A stretch of DNA of 64,000 nt from Opitutaceae bacterium (GTDB lineage Bacteria; Verrucomicrobiota; Verrucomicrobiia; Opitutales; Opitutaceae): NCBI GenBank assembly GCA_003151515.1, contig PLXS01000030.1, forward strand, positions 139,757 to 203,756, in the 5' to 3' direction. Numbering within the stretch: the first letter of the stretch is position 1; the number at the start of each line of letters is the position of its first letter. The translations under genes were made by a program, and so were the position numbers. A model generated the notes under the pieces. That model was not told the DNA's origin and did not search any database. It was given only the letters and a program-made list of their open reading frames with translations. Positions 43,810-52,396 of the stretch are shown here, piece by piece.

Positions 43810-45693
43810 ATGGGAATCCCGAACATGGGCGCCGGCTCCGGACACTCCAATGCGGAGCTTGTCCGGCGGCTGTTCGGGCTGGCCTGGCGCTACAGGCTGC
43901 GGTGCGTGCGCGTGCTCGGCATCCAGCTCTTGCTCCTCACGATGGGCCTCTTCGGCCTGAGCTTCACCGGCGTCGGCATAGACTACATCCGCCAGATCGT
44001 CGGCCACGCGGCGTCGAGCGCTGCGCCCCCCGCGCCGGTCAGGGTCCTACACATGGGCCTGCCCGCGGGCATGCACCCCATGGCGGTCCTCGCTGTCCTG
44101 GGGGGCCTGATCCTCCTGCTCTCGGCCATGAGGGCCGTCCTCAACTACGTCTACGCGGTGCAGGTCAACATCCTCGTCCAGCAGAACCTGGTCGTCGACC
44201 TGCGGGCCGAGATCTACGACAAGCTCCAGAGGCTCAGCTTCCGCTTCTTCGACGCCAACACGACGGGGTCGATCATAACGCGGGTGACCGGCGACGTGCA
44301 GTCGGTGCGCATGTTCGTGGACCAGGTCCTGATCCAGAGCGTCATCATGGCGATCTCGCTCACGGTCTACGCCGTCTACATGGCGAGCCTGAGCCCGGGC
44401 CTGACCCTGGCCTGCCTGGCGACGACCCCGGTGCTCTGGGCGCTCGCCGCGCTCTTCTCGCGCAAGATCCAGCCGGAGTACGCCGAGAACCGCAATCTGG
44501 TCGAGAGGATGGTGCAGTACCTGGCCGAGAGCGTCCAGGGCGCCGCCGTGGTCAAGGGCTTCGGCCGCGAGGACGAGAACCGGGCGAGGTTCGAGGAGCT
44601 CAACAGGAGGGTGCTCACGCAGCAGTACAGCATCTTCTGGTGGGTGAGCCTGTTCTCGCCGACCGCGGGCTTCCTGACGCGCATCAACACGGCGGTGCTC
44701 CTGGGCTACGGGGGCTACCTGGTCGCCGCGGGCAGGCTGCCGCTCGGCGCGGGCCTCGTCGTCTTCGCGGGCCTGCTGGACCAGTTCGCCGGGCAGGTGA
44801 ACAACGTTGCCTCCATCGTCAACTCCGTGCAGCAGTCGCTCATCGGGGCGACGCGCGTGTTCGAGATCCTGGACGCGCCGATCGACGTGCGGTCGCCGCC
44901 CGACGCGGTGCGCCGCCCCCGCATGGACGGCGCCGTGCGCCTCGAGAACGTCTCGTTCGAGTACGGGCTTTTGGAGCCCGTCCTGAAGGACATCAACCTT
45001 GAGGTGAAGCCGGGCGAGTGCGTGGCCGTCCTGGGCGCCACGGGCTCGGGCAAGAGCGTCCTCATGAGCCTCATCCCGCGCTTCTACGACGTCACCGCCG
45101 GCAGGATTCTGGTCGACGGGATCGACGTGCGCCGGCTGCACCTGGACGACCTGCGCCGCAACATCGGCACCGTCTTCCAGGAGAGCTTCCTGTTCTCGAA
45201 CACGGTCGCCGCGAACATCGCCTTCGGCCACCCCGACGCGACGCAGGCCCAGATCGAGCGGGCCGCCCGGATAGCGGCGGCGCACGACTTCATCATGGCG
45301 CTCCCGAAGGGCTACGAGACCGTCCTCGGAGAGAGCGGCAACAGCCTCTCCGGCGGCCAGAGGCAGCGCCTCGCGATCGCCCGGGCGGTCCTGCTCGAGC
45401 CCGCGATACTCCTGCTCGACGACCCGACGGCGGCGATCGACAGCTCGACCGAGCACGAGATCTTCGAGGCGCTCGACCGCGCGATCGCCGGCCGCACGAC
45501 GTTCATCGTGGCCCACCGCCTGAGCACGCTGCGGCGGGCGGACCTGATCATCGTGCTCGAGAACGGGCGGATCGTGCAGCGGGGCACGCACGCCGAGCTG
45601 ATCAGCGTGCCGGGGCCGTACCTGCACGTGGCGAGCCTGCAGCTGGTCGACGGTCGCGAGCTCCAGGAGCCCGCGGGGAGGGGCAGCCCATGA
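43810..45693 (+). CDS. Heterodimeric ABC exporter, subunit with degenerate Walker B
   Basis: A 627-residue half-transporter: six-helix membrane domain (1-330) with the coupling motif FFDANTTGSIITRVTGDVQS, and an NBD with Walker A LGATGSGKSV, signature NSLSGGQRQRLA (LSGGQ at 513-517), and Walker B LLLDDPTAAID. The catalytic glutamate is replaced by Asp538. This pattern matches the BmrC-like half of asymmetric exporters, in which one of the two ATP sites does not turn over. ATGA overlap with the partner gene fixes the pairing. Substrate (lipid or drug) unknown. Confidence 0.93.
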   Translation: MGIPNMGAGSGHSNAELVRRLFGLAWRYRLRCVRVLGIQLLLLTMGLFGLSFTGVGIDYIRQIVGHAASSAAPPAPVRVLHMGLPAGMHPMAVLAVLGGLILLLSAMRAVLNYVYAVQVNILVQQNLVVDLRAEIYDKLQRLSFRFFDANTTGSIITRVTGDVQSVRMFVDQVLIQSVIMAISLTVYAVYMASLSPGLTLACLATTPVLWALAALFSRKIQPEYAENRNLVERMVQYLAESVQGAAVVKGFGREDENRARFEELNRRVLTQQYSIFWWVSLFSPTAGFLTRINTAVLLGYGGYLVAAGRLPLGAGLVVFAGLLDQFAGQVNNVASIVNSVQQSLIGATRVFEILDAPIDVRSPPDAVRRPRMDGAVRLENVSFEYGLLEPVLKDINLEVKPGECVAVLGATGSGKSVLMSLIPRFYDVTAGRILVDGIDVRRLHLDDLRRNIGTVFQESFLFSNTVAANIAFGHPDATQAQIERAARIAAAHDFIMALPKGYETVLGESGNSLSGGQRQRLAIARAVLLEPAILLLDDPTAAIDSSTEHEIFEALDRAIAGRTTFIVAHRLSTLRRADLIIVLENGRIVQRGTHAELISVPGPYLHVASLQLVDGRELQEPAGRGSP

Positions 45694-47546
45694 GCGCGGG
45701 CAGGCAGCGCGGCAGCGACCTGCTCCTCGTCCACAGGGTCAGGGACGACGACGAGGACGACGAGCAGTTCAAGCCGCTCGACTGGCGGCTGGCCCTGAGG
45801 ACCCTGCGGTATGCGCGGCCGGTGAAGCGCAAGCTGGCCGTGCTCCTGTTCCTCACGGCGGCCCGCGCGGCGCAGCTTCCCGCGCTCGTCTGGCTCACGG
45901 CCAGCATCATCAAGGGGCCGATCGCCCGCGGCGACCTCCACGGCGTCTACCTGGGGACGCTCACCTTCGCGCTCCTCGCGGCCGTGACCGACGCGATGTT
46001 CCACTTCCGCCAGCGCTACGCGCTCGAGATCGGGGAGACCGTGGTCAACGGCATCCGCTCCGACATCTTCGCCAAGATGCAGCGCCAGCCGATGAGCTTC
46101 TTCCACAGGATGAAGCTGGGCCGCATCATCAGCCGCGTGACGAGCGACGTTGAGGCGGTGCGCGTCGGCATCCAGGACGTCGTCTTCGTGAGCGCGATCC
46201 AGTTCGGGCAGATGATGTTCGCCGCGGTCGTGCTCGCCAGCTACGACTGGAAGATGTTCCTGGTGGTCATCTTCATGGCCCCGGTCCTGTGGCTCGTGAA
46301 CAACCACTTCCGGATGAAGTTCAGCCGGCTGACGAGGGCGTCCCAGGAGAGCTTCAGCCGTGTCACCGCGACGCTAGCCGAGTCGGTCAACGGGATCCGC
46401 GTCACCCAGGGTTTCGTTCGGCAGGACACGAACGCCGGGCTATTCAGGAGCCTGCTTGCGGACCACTCGAAGTACAACATAGCGCTCGCGAGGACCTCCG
46501 CGGTGCTCGCCCCCATCCTCGAGCTGAACAGCCAGTTCTTCGTGGCGACGCTCCTCATCGTCGGCGGCTGGCGCATTTTCCACGGCAACATGCAGGCCGA
46601 CGACCTGATCATGTTCTTCCTGATGTCGAACATCTTCTTCTCGCCGATCACGATCATAGGAAACCAGTACAACCAGGGGCTTCTGGCGATGGCCAGCGCC
46701 GAGAGGATCTTCTGGCTGATCGACACGCCCCCCGACTGGGAGGACGCGCCCGGCGCCGCGGCGCTGCCCGACCCGAGGAAGCGGGCGGCCGTGCAGGGGT
46801 CGGCGGGGTGCCGCATCGAGTTCCGGGGCGTCTCCTTCGGATACGATCCCGCGAGGCTCGTCCTTCACGACGTCAACTTCACGGCCGAGCCGGGAATGAC
46901 CGTGGCCCTGGTCGGCCACACCGGCAGCGGGAAATCGTCGGTCATCAACCTGATTTCCAAGTTCTACTTGCCGACGAGCGGCGAGGTCCTGGTCGACGGC
47001 CGCGAGATACGCACCATCACGGCGCGCTCGCTGCACCGCCAGATGGGCATGGTCCAACAGCAGAACTTCCTGTTCAGCGGCAGCATCCTGGACAACATCC
47101 GGCTCGCGAGGCCGGAGGCGACGCTCGAGGAGGTGAGCGCCGCCGCCGCCCGGCTCGGCTGCCTCGACGCGACGGAGGAGATGCAGGACGGCCTGGAGAC
47201 CCAGGTGGGCGAGCGCGGGGCGGGCATATCGGTGGGCCAGAGGCAGCTTGTGTGTTTCCTGCGCGCGTTCATCGCGGACCCGAGGGTCGTCATCCTGGAC
47301 GAGGCGACGAGCGCCATCGACGCGCTCACCGAGGCGCGGATCCAGAGGGCGCTCGCGACCCTGCTGCGGGAGCGCACGAGCTTCATCGTCGCGCACCGCC
47401 TGAGCACGATCCGCGGCGCCAGCCTCGTCCTCGTCCTGGACCAGGGCCGCATCATCGAGCGGGGAACACACCCGGAGCTGCTGGCAAAGGGTGGCCACTA
47501 TGCGGCGCTTTACCGGCAGTTTGTGCAGGTCGACGACCGCCGTTAG
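45690..47546 (+). CDS. Heterodimeric ABC exporter, catalytic subunit
   Basis: A 618-residue half-transporter with an acidic N-terminal extension (VRDDDEDDEQF) before its six membrane helices. FFHRMKLGRIISRVTSDVEA is the coupling region. NBD: Walker A VGHTGSGKSS, Walker B VVILDEATSAID with catalytic Glu538, but the signature reads ISVGQRQ (513-517) instead of LSGGQ. That deviation belongs to the site completed by the partner's Asp538, so both defects fall in the same composite site, as in BmrD/TM288-like subunits. C-terminal H-loop is VAHRLSTIRG. Confidence 0.94.
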   Translation: MSAGRQRGSDLLLVHRVRDDDEDDEQFKPLDWRLALRTLRYARPVKRKLAVLLFLTAARAAQLPALVWLTASIIKGPIARGDLHGVYLGTLTFALLAAVTDAMFHFRQRYALEIGETVVNGIRSDIFAKMQRQPMSFFHRMKLGRIISRVTSDVEAVRVGIQDVVFVSAIQFGQMMFAAVVLASYDWKMFLVVIFMAPVLWLVNNHFRMKFSRLTRASQESFSRVTATLAESVNGIRVTQGFVRQDTNAGLFRSLLADHSKYNIALARTSAVLAPILELNSQFFVATLLIVGGWRIFHGNMQADDLIMFFLMSNIFFSPITIIGNQYNQGLLAMASAERIFWLIDTPPDWEDAPGAAALPDPRKRAAVQGSAGCRIEFRGVSFGYDPARLVLHDVNFTAEPGMTVALVGHTGSGKSSVINLISKFYLPTSGEVLVDGREIRTITARSLHRQMGMVQQQNFLFSGSILDNIRLARPEATLEEVSAAAARLGCLDATEEMQDGLETQVGERGAGISVGQRQLVCFLRAFIADPRVVILDEATSAIDALTEARIQRALATLLRERTSFIVAHRLSTIRGASLVLVLDQGRIIERGTHPELLAKGGHYAALYRQFVQVDDRR

Positions 47547-47651
47547 CGAGGGAAATCTGGGCGGCCGGGCGAGATTTTTCTCGGAAATAGGACGAATTTC
47601 CCTCTAGAAAGGCATTGCGTACAGAGGAAGAAACCCTAAAAAAGACTCAAT

Positions 47652-47921
47652 ATGGCAAAAAAATCAGCTCGTAAACCAAACGCCGCGTTCATGAAGCCGG
47701 TACAGCCGGATGCCGCCCTTTCCGCCGTCGTCGGCGCGAAGGCGCTCCCGCGCACGGAGCTCACCAAGAAGCTCTGGGACTACATCAAGAAGAACGGCCT
47801 CCAGGACAAGAAGGACAAGAAGATGATCAATGCCGACGCCGCACTTAAGGTGGTGTTCAACGGCAAGGGCAAGGTCAGCATGTTCGAGATGACGAAGCTC
47901 GTCTCGGGCCACGTTTCCTAA
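47652..47921 (+). CDS. Stand-alone SWIB/MDM2 domain protein
   Basis: An 89-residue protein consisting of a lysine-rich N-terminus (MAKKSARKPNAAFMKP) and one SWIB domain: LSAVVGAKALPRTELTKKLW, DYIKKNGLQDKKDKKMINAD, VSMFEMTKLVSGHV. The order and spacing match SWIB domains of chromatin remodellers and of chlamydial and other bacterial small proteins. A DNA- or protein-binding nucleoid role is inferred only. Monocistronic, followed by a strong terminator. Confidence 0.92.
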   Translation: MAKKSARKPNAAFMKPVQPDAALSAVVGAKALPRTELTKKLWDYIKKNGLQDKKDKKMINADAALKVVFNGKGKVSMFEMTKLVSGHVS

Positions 47922-47944
47922 GCAGGATTCGTTTACGGTATTTG

Positions 47945-47978
47945 CCGCCGCGGTCAACCGGCCGCGGCGGTTCTCTTT
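47945..47978 (+). terminator. Rho-independent terminator after the SWIB gene
   Basis: CCGCCGCGG pairs with CCGCGGCGG (9 bp, loop about 8) and is followed by TTCTCTTTTT. It lies 24 bases after the SWIB stop, ahead of the convergent PPK2 gene. Confidence 0.87.
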
Positions 47979-47995
47979 TTCCCCGGCGCCCGGGG

Positions 47996-49483
47996 CTAGA
48001 GCCCCAGGGCCGCCTCGATCTGGCGGCATGAGGTACGCAGGATCTCGAGGCGCGCGTGGCGCTTGTTGTTCGCCGCCACCAGGTGCCACGGCGCGTGGCG
48101 CGAGCTCGTGAGTGCAAGCATGTCGCCGACGGCGATCTCGTACGACGCCCACTTGCGCCTGTTGCGCCAGTCCTCCGCATGCATCTTGTGGCGCTTGTAC
48201 GAGGTCTTCTCGCGGTCGCGGAAGCGCCGCAGCTGCTCGTCCTTGCTTATGTGCATCCAGAACTTGAGGACGATCACCCCGTGCTCGGACAGCTCGAGCT
48301 CGAACTCGTTGAGCTCGCGGTAGGCCCGCTTCCACTCCGACTCCGTGGCGAAGCCCTCGAGGCGCTCGACGAGCACTCGCCCGTACCAGGAGCGGTCGTA
48401 GATCGTGATCATCCCGGTGCGGGGCACGTGCCTCCAGAAGCGCCACAAGTAGTGGTGGGCCTTCTCCTCGTCGGTCGGCTTCGCGACCGGGATGACGCGG
48501 AAGTCGCGCGCGTCGATCGCGTCCGCCAGGCGGCGAATGGCCCCGCCCTTGCCGGCGGCGTCCCATCCCTCGAAGACCCAGACGATGGAGCGCCGCTCCT
48601 GGCCCGCGGCCCGGACGACGCGGTTGAGCCTGCCGAGCCACTTGTCGCGCTTCTTCTCGTAGTCGGGCTGCGACAGCCTGCTTTCAAGGGGCAGCGAAAG
48701 CAGCCGACGCAGCCCCGTGGGCCTCAGGGGAACGACCCTCCTGTGGGGCTTGCCGGCAGTGGCCTTGACCCGCGCCTGGGCGCGCATGTGGATGCGGAAT
48801 CGCGAAAGGAGGATGTCGGCGACCGCCAGGTTGCGCGCGCGCGCGTCCTCGGCGTCGACCAGGTACCACGGGGCGCCCGGCTGGTGGGTCGCCGCGCGCA
48901 TGCGGTCGGCGAGGCGCGCCAGGCGGTCATAGTCGCGGTGGCTCTTCCAGTCATCGGGCGCCACGCGCCAGGCCGTGCGGGGATCCGACTCGAGGTCCTG
49001 CAGGCGCGCCCTCTGCGCCGACTTGGACAGGCTAAGCCACACCTTGACGATCAGCGCGCCGCTTGCCGCCAGCTGGCCCTCGAACCACGATATCCGGCGC
49101 ATCATCGCGTCAAACTGCTCGATCTCCCGGGCGGTGCGCGGGTCCTCGTTGATCGCGTCGGTGTGCCACCCGCCGCTGTATATGGCCATGCGCCCGCTGG
49201 GAGGCAGCGTCCTCCAGTAGCGCCACATCGCGGGCCGGTCCCGCTCCTCGTCCGTAGGCTCGTGGAAGGCGAACGTCTCGAACCCGCGCGGATCCAGCCA
49301 GCCGTTGAGGATGTTGACGACGTCGCCCTTGCCCGAGGCCTCGACGCCCGCGACGACGAGGACGACGGGGAACCGCGCCGACTTGAGCTCGAACTGCATC
49401 CTGACGAGCGCGGCGCGGACCTCGGGAAGGCGCGCCTCGTATGATTTCTTCGACAGTTTCCCGCCGTCTGACGATTTCGCCAT
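47996..49483 (-). CDS. pap: Tandem-domain polyphosphate kinase 2 (polyphosphate:AMP phosphotransferase type)
   Basis: A 495-residue protein with two PPK2 domains. The C-terminal domain (about 255-490) is complete: Walker A FEGWDAAGKGGAIRRL, KPTDEEKAHHYLWRFWRHVP, lid DRSWYGRVLVERLEG and WASYEIAVGDMLALT. The N-terminal domain keeps GVEASGKGDVVNILNGWLDP but has YSGGWHTDAI where DRSWYGR is expected, so it is probably non-catalytic, as in class II PPK2. Class II enzymes phosphorylate AMP to ADP with polyphosphate. The start MAKSSDGGKLSKK was preferred to the longer frame. Confidence 0.92.
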   Translation of the reverse strand: MAKSSDGGKLSKKSYEARLPEVRAALVRMQFELKSARFPVVLVVAGVEASGKGDVVNILNGWLDPRGFETFAFHEPTDEERDRPAMWRYWRTLPPSGRMAIYSGGWHTDAINEDPRTAREIEQFDAMMRRISWFEGQLAASGALIVKVWLSLSKSAQRARLQDLESDPRTAWRVAPDDWKSHRDYDRLARLADRMRAATHQPGAPWYLVDAEDARARNLAVADILLSRFRIHMRAQARVKATAGKPHRRVVPLRPTGLRRLLSLPLESRLSQPDYEKKRDKWLGRLNRVVRAAGQERRSIVWVFEGWDAAGKGGAIRRLADAIDARDFRVIPVAKPTDEEKAHHYLWRFWRHVPRTGMITIYDRSWYGRVLVERLEGFATESEWKRAYRELNEFELELSEHGVIVLKFWMHISKDEQLRRFRDREKTSYKRHKMHAEDWRNRRKWASYEIAVGDMLALTSSRHAPWHLVAANNKRHARLEILRTSCRQIEAALGL

Positions 49484-49629
49484 TGTGCTGGGGTTGGCCC
49501 GGAGAGGAGTGGCTTCTGCCGGAGCCGATGTCGAGCCGTCTCCGCCGCCCATTGTGTAAAATAGATGGGCTTCTTTCCTTGGCTAGCGGCGCCCCGGATG
49601 GCTTTCTGGGCCATTGGAGCGACCGACCC

Positions 49630-50610
49630 ATGACTGAATCCACCGCATCCGCGCGAAGCCGCGCGATCGCCATGCTGGTGCTGGCGACCCTCTACTGGGG
49701 CCTGAGCTTTCCCGTCATCAAGGCGCTCACGACCCTCAACCGGATCCGGTTTCCGGACGGGGGGTCGTGGTTCGTCTCGGCGCAGGCCGTTGCCCCGAGG
49801 TTTGTGGCCGCTGTCATCCTGATGCTCGTCTTCCGGGGCCTCCCGGACGGGCTTCCTACCCTGGCCGAGGCGGGTCAGGGCCTGGTGGTGGGCCTCTTCG
49901 CGGCGGCCGGCGCCCTCCTGCAAACCGACGGCATGCAGTTCACCGACGCCTCCACTTCCGCGTTCCTGACGCAGTTCTCCGCGATACTCGTGCCCGCATG
50001 GATCGCCGTGAGGAACCGGCGCAGCCCGGGGCTCCTCGTCTGGGCGTGCTGCGCGATCGTACTTGTGGGCGTCGCGATCCTGGGGCACTTCGACTGGCGC
50101 ACCCTGCGCTTCGGGCGCGGCGGATGGGAGACGCTCCTAAGCGCGGCGGCCTACACGGGGCAGATCCTCTGGATAGGTAAGCGAAAGTATGCGGGAAATC
50201 GGCCCGAAACCGTCACGCTGATCATGTTCGCGGTGCAGGCGGTCGCATTCTCATGGCTGGCCGTGGAGACGGCGCCCAACCCCCGGGCCCTGATCGCGCC
50301 ATGGTTCTCGCCTGTGTGGGTCGTGCTGACCCTGGCCCTAACCATCGTGTGCACGATCGGGGCGTTTTCGCTCATGACCAGGTGGCAGCCCCTCATCAGC
50401 GAAACGCAGGCGGGGCTCATCTACTGCATCGAGCCCGTGTTCGCCTCGATGTTTGCGCTTTTCCTGCCCGCAATCATCTCAAGGTTCTCGGCAATAGATT
50501 ATCCGAATGAACGGGCCACCGTCTCTCTGCTGATCGGAGGGGGGCTCGTGACCGTCGCCAATGTGCTCATTCAGATGAAAGCGCCCTCAGGCGAGCCTGT
50601 TTCAAACTGA
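49630..50610 (+). CDS. EamA/DMT-family transporter
   Basis: A 326-residue ten-helix drug/metabolite transporter. SRAIAMLVLATLYWGLSFPV is helix 1 with the EamA G-L-S-F-P/W motif; QTDGMQFTDASTSAFLTQF ends the first repeat; AYTGQILWIGKRKY begins the second, and SETQAGLIYCIEPVFASMFA is the C-terminal EamA signature. The start MTESTASARS excludes about 60 upstream residues that lack membrane character. It is divergent from the PPK2 gene. Substrate unknown. Confidence 0.93.
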   Translation: MTESTASARSRAIAMLVLATLYWGLSFPVIKALTTLNRIRFPDGGSWFVSAQAVAPRFVAAVILMLVFRGLPDGLPTLAEAGQGLVVGLFAAAGALLQTDGMQFTDASTSAFLTQFSAILVPAWIAVRNRRSPGLLVWACCAIVLVGVAILGHFDWRTLRFGRGGWETLLSAAAYTGQILWIGKRKYAGNRPETVTLIMFAVQAVAFSWLAVETAPNPRALIAPWFSPVWVVLTLALTIVCTIGAFSLMTRWQPLISETQAGLIYCIEPVFASMFALFLPAIISRFSAIDYPNERATVSLLIGGGLVTVANVLIQMKAPSGEPVSN

Positions 50611-50676
50611 TACGGGCTGCCGGTGCTTCGTGAGAAAGTTAAAAACTGCTTTAATATCAATTAAGCTGTTTTAAGG

Positions 50677-50705
50677 TTGCTAATTTATAGCTTAGACAGT
50701 CTAAA
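50677..50705 (+). promoter_or_regulatory. Promoter and overlapping operator of the mobile mystery module
   Basis: TTGCTA (50677-50682) and TCTAAA (50700-50705) are spaced by exactly 17 bases. A perfect dyad TTAGAC-A-GTCTAA (50692-50704) overlaps the -10, a good position for autorepression by the HTH protein encoded next. The surrounding 50630-50720 is strikingly AT-rich for this genome. Confidence 0.55.
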
Positions 50706-50795
50706 GACTGCATAAACAGGAAGATTAGAGCAATCATCCTCGTTGGCCTCGAGCAAAGGTTCGAGGCCCTGAACGCCGCCCGGGATGCCGCGGCA

Positions 50796-51131
50796 GTGCC
50801 GGCGCGTGGCTGGCTCAGGGCCGTGCGCGAGGCGATTGGCGTGCCGCAACACCAGGCCGCCGACAAGGCCTCGGTGACGCGGCAATCCTATGCGCAGCTG
50901 GAGGCTTCCGAGGAAAGGGGGGCGATCAGCATTGAATCGCTGAGGCGCGCCGCCGGGGCGTTGGACTGCGAGCTCGTGTACTTCGTCGTCCCCAAGGGGA
51001 CCAGGGCCGGAACGTACGGCGCTCTTGCCGCCATTCACGATCCGGTGGCCGGGCAACTGCGGGCCACCGAGCATTCGATGTCCCTCGGGGGCGAGGGCCC
51101 CGGCAAACGCCGCCAGGATGCGCCGGGGTAG
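50796..51131 (+). CDS. Mobile mystery protein A (HTH regulator), start uncertain
   Basis: A small HTH protein of the mobile mystery protein A type: RGWLRAVREAIGVPQHQAAD, SVTRQSYAQLEASEERGAIS, IESLRRAAGALDCELVYFVV. GTG at 50796 is the first standard start, but the frame is open back to 50691 and the upstream codons read like the family N-terminus (LEQRFEALNAARDAAAVPAR) with no ATG, GTG or TTG. The true start may be ATA 50712 or ATT 50724, or the original ATG has been lost. Likely binds the upstream dyad. Eleven bases separate it from the Fic gene. Confidence 0.8.
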   Translation: MPARGWLRAVREAIGVPQHQAADKASVTRQSYAQLEASEERGAISIESLRRAAGALDCELVYFVVPKGTRAGTYGALAAIHDPVAGQLRATEHSMSLGGEGPGKRRQDAPG

Positions 51132-51141
51132 GAGCCGGGCC

Positions 51142-51741
51142 ATGCCGCCGCAAACGGGATTCGCTCAGTCAGGGCATTTGCCGATCAGCGAGCTGGAGAG
51201 GTCCCGCCTGATCCCGAGCCTCTCCGCGCGTGAGCAGCTCGAGGAGATCGAGAGGATGAGCATCCATGCGGCCAGGGTGTGGGCGATGCGCGCCGCGGCC
51301 TCCGACGAGGAGCAGGCGCTCACCGAGCAATTCTCCCGCGAACTACACAGGCGGATGTTCGCCGGGATATGGCGAGGGGCTGGGCGTTACCGCACGGTCG
51401 CGCAGGACACGGGCTGGGATCCGGAAAGGATAGCGGAGGGCATGCGCATGGTGCTCGACGACGCGGAGGGCTGGATGAGGTTTGCGACATACCCGGTCCA
51501 TGAGGCCGCCGTGCGGCTTCATCATCGAATACGGTGCGTGCGCCCGTGGTCGGACGGGAATGGAAACCATGCGAGGCTCATGGCCGACGTGCTTGTCGCG
51601 TCGCGCCGGGAGGAGCCCCTGACATGGGGGCTGCGGACCCTTGCGGGCCAGGCCCCCAAGGCGAGGCAGCGCTACCGCGACGCGACGCACGCGGCGGAAC
51701 GGGGCGACATGGGGCCGCTGCTCGAGTTTGCCCGCAGCTGA
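51142..51741 (+). CDS. Mobile mystery protein B (Fic-domain, substituted active site)
   Basis: A 199-residue Fic/DOC-family protein. The N-terminus has the family LIPSLSAREQLEEIERMSIH, and the Fic core has FSRELHRRMFAGIWRGAGRY. The catalytic loop, canonically HPFxxGNGRxxR, reads V-R134-P-W-S-D-G-N-G-N142-H-A-R145. The catalytic histidine is arginine (codon CGC, one change from CAC) and the GNGR arginine is asparagine. AMPylation activity is therefore unlikely. A spaced GGAG precedes the ATG. Paired with mobile mystery protein A as usual for this module. Confidence 0.87.
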   Translation: MPPQTGFAQSGHLPISELERSRLIPSLSAREQLEEIERMSIHAARVWAMRAAASDEEQALTEQFSRELHRRMFAGIWRGAGRYRTVAQDTGWDPERIAEGMRMVLDDAEGWMRFATYPVHEAAVRLHHRIRCVRPWSDGNGNHARLMADVLVASRREEPLTWGLRTLAGQAPKARQRYRDATHAAERGDMGPLLEFARS

Positions 51742-51745
51742 CCGG

Positions 51746-52396
51746 CTAGGCCGGGGGCGTCAGCTCCCGCTGCAGCTTCTCCAGCTCCTCTATCCTCGGG
51801 TCTATCTGCTTGAGAACCGCGCGTCGGTTCACGAACCAAGCGCCCCAGAAGCAGAGCGGGACCGCGACAACGAAGTACCCGATGATGAACGCCGCGGTGG
51901 CCGGATTCCTCATCAGGTCCATGAAGTAGCCCGGCGGGGCGTGCCTTGCGGCGACGCGCAGGGCCGCGAACACGACGAGTGCCCAGCTCACGCCGAGGGG
52001 CGCTAGGTACCACGGGATGATGTTGTAGTGGAGTCGGCGCATGCGGCGAAGCTCGGCAAGCTGCCGGGCGATCCTGGCAGCGATCGGGGCCTCCGGGCCC
52101 AGACGGCCCCGGTGGGCTCGTAAGCGCTCCAGGCAGAAAAACACGATGACGCCCAGGGTAAGCGCGATCGCGAGCCCCATCGGCCATCCGTCGGGCCCCA
52201 TCCTCCGCCAGAAAAGCGCGAGAAACACGCAGACCAGCACGCCCGCCGACGACTCGCTGATGTCCCGGACGAGCAGGGCGCGCCCCATCCTCTGGCGCTT
52301 GGCCTCAAAGGTCGCGGCGAGCTGCGCGACGTCCGCGGAGGCGCCGACCGGCGGGGGCTGGCGCTTCCAGATGAATTCCCAGTCATTCCAGTTCAT
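51746..52396 (-). CDS. Membrane protein, probable partner of the ECF sigma factor
   Basis: A 216-residue protein with four predicted helices: SSAGVLVCVFLALFW, WPMGLAIALTLGVIVFFCLE, IIPWYLAPLGVSWALVVFAA and AFIIGYFVVAVPLCFWGAWF. N-terminal 35 residues are soluble (MNWNDWEFIWKRQPPP). The C-terminus is a charged helix (IDPRIEELEKLQRELTPP). Its start lies within the last 14 bases of the ECF sigma gene, so it is likely translated with it and may act as the anti-sigma factor. No family recognised. Confidence 0.68.
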   Translation of the reverse strand: MNWNDWEFIWKRQPPPVGASADVAQLAATFEAKRQRMGRALLVRDISESSAGVLVCVFLALFWRRMGPDGWPMGLAIALTLGVIVFFCLERLRAHRGRLGPEAPIAARIARQLAELRRMRRLHYNIIPWYLAPLGVSWALVVFAALRVAARHAPPGYFMDLMRNPATAAFIIGYFVVAVPLCFWGAWFVNRRAVLKQIDPRIEELEKLQRELTPPA

